Below, piece by piece: positions 26,927 through 33,926 of a DNA stretch of 64,000 bases. The notes under the pieces are model-generated. The model worked only from the letters and a program-made list of their open reading frames with translations. It had not been told where the DNA came from and did no database searches. The DNA comes from Cyclonatronum proteinivorum (GTDB lineage Bacteria > Bacteroidota > Rhodothermia > Balneolales > Cyclonatronaceae): the NCBI RefSeq assembly GCF_003353065.1, contig NZ_CP027806.1:3244501-3308500 (forward strand), written 5' to 3'. A program made the position numbers and the translations under genes. The stretch's first letter is position 1, and the number at the start of each line of letters is the position of its first letter.

Positions 26927-27520
26927 TTACTCCAGATCGGTGGGTAGTTTCCAAAGGCGAATGAGAATGAATCCGACAACCATACCACCAAGGTGTGCAA
27001 AGTGCGCAATGCCGGTTTGCAGGTTGGAAATCCCCATCATCAGTTCAAAGACCCCGTAGATAATCACGAAATACTTGGCGGGGATGCCGACCGGTATCAG
27101 CAGCATGTAGATGCGCCGGTTGGGAAACATCACCCCGAAAGCAAGCAGAATGGCGAATACGCCCCCCGAAGCGCCAATTACGGGTGAGCCGGTCGTAATC
27201 ATGTGGATGATTGCGGCCCCGACTCCCGCGGCAAAATAGTACAGGGCAAAAGTTCGCGTCCCCCAGACGGATTCAATGGCCGTGCCGAAAATCCACAGGG
27301 CGAACATATTGAAGAAGATGTGGAAGAGTCCGCCGTGCAGGAACATGTAGGTGATGAGCTGCCACGGGCGAAACAGTCCGCTTTCGATCGGAAAAAGGGC
27401 AAAATTGAAGAACAGCAGATTTTGCAGCGCAGGCGTGTTCAGCGCGAGAAAAGACAACCCGTTTATGATAAGCAAGTGCTTTACGGCCGGCGTAAATGCG
27501 GAGGTCTGATAATAATTCAA
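26927..27520 (-). CDS. Rhomboid intramembrane serine protease, short form
   Basis: 197 residues, six predicted membrane helices, with Ser118 in GASGGVFA and His176 in HFAHLGGMVVGF as catalytic dyad and HGGLFHIFFNM (62-72) as the helix-2 motif. It lacks the cytosolic tail of the neighbouring paralogue. The pair probably arose by tandem duplication and then diverged, as the two proteins share motifs but not overall close similarity. It lies 18 bases downstream of the oxidoreductase gene, so co-transcription is likely. Confidence 0.92.
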   Translation of the reverse strand: MNYYQTSAFTPAVKHLLIINGLSFLALNTPALQNLLFFNFALFPIESGLFRPWQLITYMFLHGGLFHIFFNMFALWIFGTAIESVWGTRTFALYYFAAGVGAAIIHMITTGSPVIGASGGVFAILLAFGVMFPNRRIYMLLIPVGIPAKYFVIIYGVFELMMGISNLQTGIAHFAHLGGMVVGFILIRLWKLPTDLE

Positions 27521-27538
27521 GCTGTTGGGAGAGGTTGA

Positions 27539-29050
27539 TTAACTGTCGTTTTTCTTAATCCGGTAATATACGTTTATTCCGCCTAATGTGACGCCGGGAA
27601 TTCCCTGACCGGGGTAGGAGGTGTCGCCGCACTGATACAAACCGGGGAAGGGCGCTTCGGTTTGGGTCCAGTCCACCAGCGAGCGGCTCATGCTCTGCGG
27701 AATGCCGCCAACCCGTCCGTCCTTGCGGTACACCCAGTTCTGCCAGGTCACCGGGGTTGCCGGAAACGCGAGCTTGACGCCCGATTCTTCAAAGCCCGGA
27801 AAATTTTTGCGCAGGAAATCCAGGATGAAAGCCTGCACCCGCTCCTTCGTCGGCTCATAGGCATCGCCCATCTCGAACCACTTGCGGGCCGGTGTGTGAC
27901 AGGAAATATTCAGCGTGCGTTCGCCTTCCGGTGCACGGCTCGTATCGCCGCGGGCTGACATGGAGACAAACACCGAACCCGCTTCGGTCTCAGGCATGTG
28001 TTCGCCCGCAGGCAGGTGCAGCTGATGGTGCAGGGTCAGGTGCGGATCGTAGGCATCCCCCGTTACAACGCCCATAGTAAAAGCGCCCCAGGCTTCGTCG
28101 TAGCGCTCAGACTCTTTACCATAATACAGCCCGAGTTCCCCTGTGCTGATTTCCTTCATGTTCCAGATCGGAATGTTGGACACCACCTTTGGTGCGTAGT
28201 ATGCTTCCCCGTTTTCGGTTTCGGCCACATAACCGCCCCGATCATGCTCAGAAAGCTTAACCACTTTGCGGCGCGTCTTAAGCGCTCCCCCTGACTTCAA
28301 AAGCTTTTCTTCAAGCTCCCGCACCATATTCAGCAAACCGCCCGGCACGTAGTAGTTGGAGTAGCAGGTGTAGGTAATACCAGCCGCTCCGAAAATGAAG
28401 GGGGTGTCTTCGGCCTTGGCCTGCGCGGTAATCATGAGCTGTTCATCCACAAAGCGCCTGAAATTCGGGCTGTCCACTTCATACTTTTTCATGATGGAAG
28501 CCATGCTCTGAAAAGCGTACCGCAGCACCGGCGCATCTGCAGGATTGTTATTGATGGCAAGCTGAAGCCAGTCCGTAGCCCGCTTAGGCGGGAAATACAC
28601 ATTCTTCTTGGAAACTTTCCAGACGGTATCCGCCACATGAAAAGCTTCATCCCAAAAAGCCTTCTGATTACTCCGGGGTATTTCAGGGAAAGCGCGTGCC
28701 GCTTCATCAATCCAGGCCTGCCGGTTTTTATACCGGATAATCTGATCGCCGTCGAGATGAACCGTCATCGACGGATTGATTTCCTTTTTGCTAAGGTTTA
28801 TGCCGAGTTCATCTTCGAGCGTACGAAGCGGCTGATTTTCGTCGAATCCGATCAGCGTTGTGGCGCCGCTTTCAAAAACGTAGCCCTTTCTTTTATAGGA
28901 TGAGCTGCATCCGCCGGGTACGTGCGCGGCTTCAAGCACCGTCACTTTATAACCGTCTTTCGCCAGCATACAGGCAGCACTCATGCCGCCCATTCCTGAA
29001 CCGATTACGATTACGTCTGATTTAAAAGTCTTTGTTGATTTCATGGGCAC
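27539..29050 (-). CDS. CrtI/RetSat-like FAD-dependent oxidoreductase
   Basis: 503 residues beginning with a dinucleotide-binding motif (DVIVIGSGMGGMSAACMLA, 12-30) followed by VLEAAHVPGGCSSSYKRKGYVFESGAT, the FAD-contacting stretch of the phytoene desaturase/carotenoid isomerase superfamily. The C-terminal FAD motif is GLYQCGDTSYPGQGIPGVTLGG. The family includes desaturases, carotenoid isomerases and retinol saturases; I cannot assign the reaction. No phytoene synthase or other carotenoid genes are in the window. It is followed by the two rhomboid genes and preceded by an enoyl-CoA-hydratase-like gene. Confidence 0.85.
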   Translation of the reverse strand: MPMKSTKTFKSDVIVIGSGMGGMSAACMLAKDGYKVTVLEAAHVPGGCSSSYKRKGYVFESGATTLIGFDENQPLRTLEDELGINLSKKEINPSMTVHLDGDQIIRYKNRQAWIDEAARAFPEIPRSNQKAFWDEAFHVADTVWKVSKKNVYFPPKRATDWLQLAINNNPADAPVLRYAFQSMASIMKKYEVDSPNFRRFVDEQLMITAQAKAEDTPFIFGAAGITYTCYSNYYVPGGLLNMVRELEEKLLKSGGALKTRRKVVKLSEHDRGGYVAETENGEAYYAPKVVSNIPIWNMKEISTGELGLYYGKESERYDEAWGAFTMGVVTGDAYDPHLTLHHQLHLPAGEHMPETEAGSVFVSMSARGDTSRAPEGERTLNISCHTPARKWFEMGDAYEPTKERVQAFILDFLRKNFPGFEESGVKLAFPATPVTWQNWVYRKDGRVGGIPQSMSRSLVDWTQTEAPFPGLYQCGDTSYPGQGIPGVTLGGINVYYRIKKNDS

Positions 29051-29170
29051 GGTAACAGCAAAGGGCGCGGGGTCGTTTCTGCGGTGCGGGGTTCACGGAC
29101 AATTAAGCTGCGCGGACAGCACCCTTGGGGGAATCAAAATCACAGGTAAACCTGCAGCCGCTGTTTCTCC

Positions 29171-29956
29171 TTATCCTTCAAACCAAACAGCCGGCTTCTT
29201 CTCAAGAAAAGACTGAATGCCGTGCTGACAGTCTTTGGTACCACGGGCTTCCGCATTTAGCTTCACCGCTTCTTCGAGCGCCTGATCAAAAGAGATTTCA
29301 CTCACCCGGTTGATCAGCTTTTTGGTTTGCGCCATCGCCTGTCCGCTGCATTTGTGAATCAGGTTATAAATCACCTCATGAACCCGCGACTGATACTGAT
29401 CCAGCGACACAACCTCAGAGATCAGCCCTATAGCTGCCGCCTCCCTCGCATTAATGAGCTTACCGCTCAGCAACAGATTCCGGGCATGGGTTTCCCCCAC
29501 CTTGCGGACCAGAAACTGCGCCACAATGGCCGGCACAAACCCGATCCGGGTTTCCGTGTAGCCAAACTTTGCATTTTCCGCAGCAACCGTAATATCGCAA
29601 ACCGAAGCAAGTCCGCAGCCCCCGGCAATAGCATGTCCGTGAATCGCGCCCACAACCGGCTTTTCCCCCTCGTGAATAATCCGGAACAGCTCCGCAAGAT
29701 GTCTCGAATCATGCAGGTTGTCTTCATAGCTTGCCTCCTGAAGTTGCTGCAGCACCGCAAGATCGGCACCGGCACAGAAAACATCCCCCTCTCCCCTCAG
29801 CTTAATAACCTTCACCTTATCATTCTGAAAAAAATCAGCAAACGCAGCTTTAAGCCCGCTTACAAGATCATAATTCAGGGCATTTCTTTTATCAGGGCGG
29901 TTCAGGCTAATCGTACCCAAGCCTTCACGAATATTGGTAAGAATCATAGTTTTCAA
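29171..29956 (-). CDS. Enoyl-CoA hydratase/isomerase family protein, LiuC-like
   Basis: 261 residues of a crotonase fold, with oxyanion-hole segments FCAGADL (60-66) and AIAGGCGLASVCD (109-121) and the motif FGYTETRIGFVPAIV (131-145). In classical crotonase two glutamates act; here the first position is Gly115 and the second (Glu135) is kept. A similar pattern occurs in LiuC-type methylglutaconyl-CoA hydratases of leucine breakdown, so that or a related hydratase is likely. No other leucine catabolism genes are seen nearby. Start at the ATG encoding MKTMILTNIREG. Confidence 0.85.
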   Translation of the reverse strand: MKTMILTNIREGLGTISLNRPDKRNALNYDLVSGLKAAFADFFQNDKVKVIKLRGEGDVFCAGADLAVLQQLQEASYEDNLHDSRHLAELFRIIHEGEKPVVGAIHGHAIAGGCGLASVCDITVAAENAKFGYTETRIGFVPAIVAQFLVRKVGETHARNLLLSGKLINAREAAAIGLISEVVSLDQYQSRVHEVIYNLIHKCSGQAMAQTKKLINRVSEISFDQALEEAVKLNAEARGTKDCQHGIQSFLEKKPAVWFEG

Positions 29957-30061
29957 TCAGATTTAAATGGTTTCAGGTCTTTTCAGCCTGCCAAAATAAA
30001 CCGTTTTACCGAAGTTTGAAATGCACATCTGTCCGGACCCGAACCGACCAAAGCCTTACCC

Positions 30062-30319
30062 AACCCGCATTATTCACCAAGAAATTTTCTTGCTGGCAAG
30101 GCGAAGCTGAAAACTCAGCGGAAGGGTACCCAAGTACCCTGAGCATGAGTTTTCAGCTTCAACGTAGCCAGCGGGGAAATTTCGCTGCGCGGGAATCGCT
30201 TTGCTCGGTACGCAGTCTTTACACCACACCCAAATTTTGGCTACCGGTATTTTTCACTAAGCCACACTTAAACATACATTTAACCAATAAATACTGTTTA
30301 ATTGTGAATAATGCGGGTT
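30062..30319 (-). mobile_element. MITE-like element, copy 2 (inverted relative to copy 1)
   Basis: 258 bp with perfect 16-bp terminal inverted repeats: AACCCGCATTATTCAC at 30062-30077 and GTGAATAATGCGGGTT at 30304-30319. Reverse-complemented, it matches copy 1 nearly end to end, including the fold-back (30081-30181; GAAGCTGAAAACTCA against TGAGTTTTCAGCTTC) and the block around TGGCTTAGTGAAAAATACC. It is longer than copy 1 by about 27 bases between the AT-rich and fold-back halves (a GCGTACCGAGCAAAGCG-like stretch, also present in copy 3). No ORF. Confidence 0.78.
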
Positions 30320-30390
30320 AAACTTCGGATGGTCTGTAATCCTCACAGGGTAAGCCGGCCAATGGCTGCATGAATGGTTCAAGTCTTGTT

Positions 30391-30540
30391 TTTTTTGGGG
30401 GAAACTCCGAGAGCATCAGGAGTTGCGGTGCCATGTCATAAGCCCCCAAACCTAAGATGGGGGCCTTGCTTTTTGGTCAGGGCGCTTCCGGCTTTATTAG
30501 CCTTAAAAAACGCAGGACTTATGATACCCCCTAAAATGCA
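30391..30540 (+). repeat. Dispersed repeat family 2, copy B
   Basis: Partner of 24281-24410 (shared blocks listed there). This copy keeps a clean hairpin, GCCCCCA (30442-30448) with TGGGGGC (30458-30464) around AACCTAAGA, followed by CTTGCTTTTT. On the plus strand this looks like a terminator or the 3' end of a small RNA. Confidence 0.55.
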
Positions 30541-30621
30541 AGACTCATGCATTTGCAGCTTCCCACAAAACAAAAAAACCGCGGCAGCACCTGCGCGGAT
30601 TAAACCAACATGACCACCAAT

Positions 30622-30652
30622 AAAAAACGGGTCGCTTTTCAGGGCGACCCGC
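30622..30652 (-). terminator. Terminator of pckG
   Basis: CGGGTCGC and GCGACCCG form an 8-bp stem with a T run (TTTTTT) on the minus strand, about 60 bases past the PEP carboxykinase stop. Confidence 0.8.
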
Positions 30653-30714
30653 TTGTGTTCAAACTTTTCATCTACTAACTAACTAACTACTATGAAAACA
30701 TAGATTTGTGTGCC

Positions 30715-32556
30715 TTAGTGTGGGCGTTCCGGCGCCAGGCTGAAATGCTCTGGAGAGCGCCACAGGCCGGATACAAGAAGCTCACGCATGAAGAAGACTT
30801 CCTTCGGCAGCTTGTTGTACAGCTTGCTGAAGAGCTCTTCATGGCCCAGAAGTTCTTCCTTCCAGACTTCGGTATCGATATCCATCACTTCGTTGAATTG
30901 CTCCTCAGTGAAGTCGAGACCTCTCCAATCGAGATCCTGATAGCGTGGCATCCATCCAAGCGGGCTTTCAACGGCGGAAGTTTCACCCTTCACGCGCTCC
31001 ACAATCCAGCGGAGAACGCGCATGTTCTCGCCAAAGCCCGGCCATGCAAACTTGCCGTCTTCATTCTTACGGAACCAGTTTACACCGAAAATGCGTGGCG
31101 GATCCTTGATTTCGCGGCCCAGCTGCAGCCAATGGTTGATGTAATCGCCCATGTGGTAGCCGGCAAACGGAAGCTGTGCGAAAGGATCGCGGCGAACTTT
31201 ACCCATCTGACCGAAGGCAGCGGCGGTCATTTCGGAGCCCATAGTGGCTGCGAGATACACACCGAAGTTCCAGTTAAACGCCTGATAAACAAGGGGTACC
31301 GCGGTTGCACGACGTCCGCCGAATATAAAGGCGCTGATCGGTACACCAGCGGGATCTTCCCAGGCCGGGTCAATAGAAGGACACTGCGAAGCAGGTGCGG
31401 TAAAGCGCGCGTTCGGGTGTGCCGCAGGCTTGCCGTTGCTTGGATCGTAGGGCTCACCCTGCCAGGTAATCATGTTGGCGGGTGCTTCCTTGGTTTTACC
31501 TTCCCACCAAACTTCACCGTCCTCGGTCAGACCGCAGTTAGTGAAAATCGTATGCGACTTGATACTCTCCATCGCATTCGGGTTGGTATCGTAATTCGTA
31601 CCCGGTGCTACACCAAAGAATCCGGCTTCAGGGTTAATGGCGTACAGCTTGCCATCCGCACCCGGCTTAATCCAGGCGATGTCATCACCGATGGTGGTCA
31701 CTTTCCAGCCATCCATTTCTTTCGGCGGGATAAGCATTGCAAAATTGGTTTTACCGCAGGCACTTGGGAAAGCTGCCGCTACATAGGTTTTTTCGCCTTC
31801 AGGAGATTCTACACCCAGAATAAGCATGTGCTCAGCCAGCCAGCCGTTGTCGCGGGCCATGGTAGAAGCGATACGAAGCGCGAAGCATTTCTTACCAAGC
31901 AGGGCGTTTCCGCCGTAGCCGGAACCGTAAGATTCAATGACTTTCTCTTCGGGGTAGTGTACAATGTACTTGGTAGTAGGATTACATGGCCAAGGCACAT
32001 CTTCCTGACCTTCTTCGAGCGGTGCGCCAACAGAGTGAACACACTTCACATAGTCGCCGTCTTCGCCGAGTACGTCAATTACTTTGCGGCCCATGCGGGT
32101 CATAAGGCGCATGTTTACCACTACATACTCAGAGTCGGTAATCTCGATTCCGATTTCAGCAATGTCCGAACCAATTGGTCCCATGCTGAAGGGAATCACA
32201 TACATGGTACGGCCTTTCATACAGCCGTCATACAGCCCGCGAAGGGTTTCTTTCATTTTAACAGGGTCTTCCCAGTTATTGGTAGGACCGGCGTCTTCTT
32301 TTCTGCGGCTGCAAATATAAGTTCTGTCTTCAACACGCGCTACGTCGCTGGGATCAGAGAAACAGGCGTAAGAGTTGGGGTGTTTTTCGTCGTTCAGTTT
32401 CTTAAAAGTACCGCCATCTAACAAGCGATTAATCATCACATCATTTTCTTCTTCAGAACCGTCACACCAGTGAACACTGTCTGGCTTAAGCAACGCGGTC
32501 ATTTCGTCGACCCATGCTACGAGTTCTTTGTGTTTTACTTCATTCCTATAGCTCAT
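30715..32556 (-). CDS. pckG: Phosphoenolpyruvate carboxykinase (GTP)
   Basis: 613 residues, the normal length of the GTP-dependent enzyme. Visible motifs are the kinase-1a P-loop FPSACGKTN (263-271) with the reactive Cys267, the PEPCK-specific [10 protein letters not shown] (215-224), and [15 protein letters not shown] near the C-terminal half. It interconverts oxaloacetate and PEP with GTP/GDP and is the entry to gluconeogenesis. The ATG is preceded by GCGGAG about ten bases upstream. Monocistronic, with its own terminator. Confidence 0.97.
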   Translation of the reverse strand: MSYRNEVKHKELVAWVDEMTALLKPDSVHWCDGSEEENDVMINRLLDGGTFKKLNDEKHPNSYACFSDPSDVARVEDRTYICSRRKEDAGPTNNWEDPVKMKETLRGLYDGCMKGRTMYVIPFSMGPIGSDIAEIGIEITDSEYVVVNMRLMTRMGRKVIDVLGEDGDYVKCVHSVGAPLEEGQEDVPWPCNPTTKYIVHYPEEKVIESYGSGYGGNALLGKKCFALRIASTMARDNGWLAEHMLILGVESPEGEKTYVAAAFPSACGKTNFAMLIPPKEMDGWKVTTIGDDIAWIKPGADGKLYAINPEAGFFGVAPGTNYDTNPNAMESIKSHTIFTNCGLTEDGEVWWEGKTKEAPANMITWQGEPYDPSNGKPAAHPNARFTAPASQCPSIDPAWEDPAGVPISAFIFGGRRATAVPLVYQAFNWNFGVYLAATMGSEMTAAAFGQMGKVRRDPFAQLPFAGYHMGDYINHWLQLGREIKDPPRIFGVNWFRKNEDGKFAWPGFGENMRVLRWIVERVKGETSAVESPLGWMPRYQDLDWRGLDFTEEQFNEVMDIDTEVWKEELLGHEELFSKLYNKLPKEVFFMRELLVSGLWRSPEHFSLAPERPH

Positions 32557-33112
32557 AAATAATACTCCGCTTTTTTGCGTCTGATAAAACAGGATTATGA
32601 TTTTGGTTGATTGCCAGCTTCATGGTTGATGTCCTTGAGTGACAACGCTCATAATATAGGGAGTGCAAATAACTAAATCAAACCCTGATATTAGAATATT
32701 GTTACACCCATAGTCGGTCGAACCACGAAGTTGCATTTCAAGCACTAAAAAAGCGCTTTTATTTTGAATATTCAAGTTAGAAAAAGATTTTAACCTGCAC
32801 TTTTGCAGCCTTTTGAAAGAAAAAAACCGCTTTTGCAAGCAATGTGAAATCATGTGGTTAGGAAGAGGGGTAGCGATGATCTTTCCGGCAATGATTTGGA
32901 TATTCTGATGGAAAAAAATCTCTTGAGAGCCAACTTTAAGCACGAACATACAACAACTATTCAGCGATGTGGCTGATACCCTTTACATACAAGCTCAAAA
33001 GCAAAACCTAACCTTCTACAGAATTCCTTTAAGTCCGGCCGATATAATGAAGGGGTTCTCTTCAATTAACCGCTGGAATGTGGTGGTTAACACGCAAATT
33101 GAAAGGGCAAGC
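32557..33112. other. Intergenic region upstream of pckG
   Basis: About 550 AT-rich bases between pckG and the transposase gene. A 109-codon minus-strand frame at 32620-32949 shows no protein-like features. A small inverted pair (TTAACC/GGTTAA) lies near 33066-33090. The pckG promoter is expected here but I cannot place it. Confidence 0.45.
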
Positions 33113-33757
33113 CTATTCAATCAGGGATAATCTTTTCAACTTTTCTGTATGGGCTGCGTCATGCAACTTCAAAAAAGAATCAATGCCACCAGCCCAAACT
33201 AAGCCTTCATCCCTGCATAATTTCGTGGGTTTTTCAGAAAGGTATGCCTGATATGAACTGTACCGCCATCCCGCCGGATGTTCAGCAAACTGATGTTTTA
33301 CCGGATTATGGTGTATATACAACAAAAGCGTGAGAAAATGGTCTGGTGACACAATGGCTCTTCGCTTAAAATTTGACATAAACAGACTTCCTTTCCGGCT
33401 GTAGCGCTTGTTATACGCCTGTGTGTAGCTATTGAAAAGGTGTGAAAACTGACGGCTAATCTCGAGACTTAACCTTCCAAGAGTTCGCAACCCTTGGAAG
33501 GTTGTCACGTCCCGATTTCTTTTTTGACTCACAAAATGGGCAACGGTCTTCTCTGACTTGATACGCACCATAAAGTGAATGTGGTTTGGCATCAGGCAAT
33601 ACGCAAATGTATCAGCAACCGGCGAGATATATGTGTCATACTTGCGAAGAAAAAACAGATAATTCTGATCTTCAGTGAACAAATTATCTTTCCCGTTGGC
33701 ATGTGTCCAAACATGGAATACCTGATGGGCCTCAAAGGGTTCGGAATATTTTTTCAT
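33113..33757 (-). CDS. REP-associated tyrosine transposase (Y1 / IS200-like)
   Basis: About 214 residues from the preferred start MKKYSEPFEAHQVFHVWTH; the frame is open 13 codons further, to 33796, but that extension is atypical. The HUH motif is NHIHFMV. The later block with LLYIHHNPVKHQF and GWRYSSYQAYL matches RAYT proteins. These single-strand endonucleases are linked to short palindromic REP sequences and are usually domesticated single-copy genes rather than active insertion sequences. A 33-bp palindrome lies in frame within the coding sequence, encoding TFQGLRTLGRL between the HUH block and the helix starting SLEISRQFSHLFNSY. No flanking terminal repeats were found. Confidence 0.88.
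   Translation of the reverse strand: MKKYSEPFEAHQVFHVWTHANGKDNLFTEDQNYLFFLRKYDTYISPVADTFAYCLMPNHIHFMVRIKSEKTVAHFVSQKRNRDVTTFQGLRTLGRLSLEISRQFSHLFNSYTQAYNKRYSRKGSLFMSNFKRRAIVSPDHFLTLLLYIHHNPVKHQFAEHPAGWRYSSYQAYLSEKPTKLCRDEGLVWAGGIDSFLKLHDAAHTEKLKRLSLIE
33471..33503. repeat. 33-bp palindrome inside the transposase gene
   Basis: Arms AACCTTCCAAGAGTT (33471-33485) and AACCCTTGGAAGGTT (33489-33503) are inverse complements with one mismatch, separated by CGC. The length is eleven codons, so the reading frame is preserved. It looks like a REP-type unit of the sort recognised by RAYT enzymes. Confidence 0.75.
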
Positions 33758-33843
33758 AGGTAAGAAATTCGAATAGGACTTGTTAACCAAACGCAAAGAC
33801 GCTCAAACCCGAAATTCCTTACATCTAAAAATTACTCTGCCCC

Positions 33844-33884
33844 AAAACACCGCAGGCCGGCTTCATCATAAGAAACCGGCCTGC
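33844..33884 (-). terminator. Terminator-like hairpin after the EF-G paralogue
   Basis: GCAGGCCGG and CCGGCCTGC form a perfect 9-bp stem around a 15-base loop, about 45 bases past the stop codon at 33927. The following minus-strand T run is weak (GGTGTTTTGG). Confidence 0.55.
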
Positions 33885-33926
33885 AGATAATCCAATCAAA
33901 AAAACGCCTTTGGCTTAGCTTTTGCC

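Larger units (their letters stand above)
29957..30714. other. Intergenic region holding two repeat families and the pckG terminator
   Basis: About 750 bases with no gene. It contains the second MITE-like copy (30062-30319), copy B of repeat family 2 (30391-30540) and the terminator of pckG (30622-30652). Little single-copy sequence is left. Confidence 0.6.

Noticed and set aside
30706-32421. 571-codon plus-strand frame opposite pckG
   Set aside because: Antisense shadow of a strongly supported PEP carboxykinase gene; no domain of its own.
32620-32949. 109-codon minus-strand frame upstream of pckG
   Set aside because: Low-complexity, no ribosome-binding site and no recognisable features.
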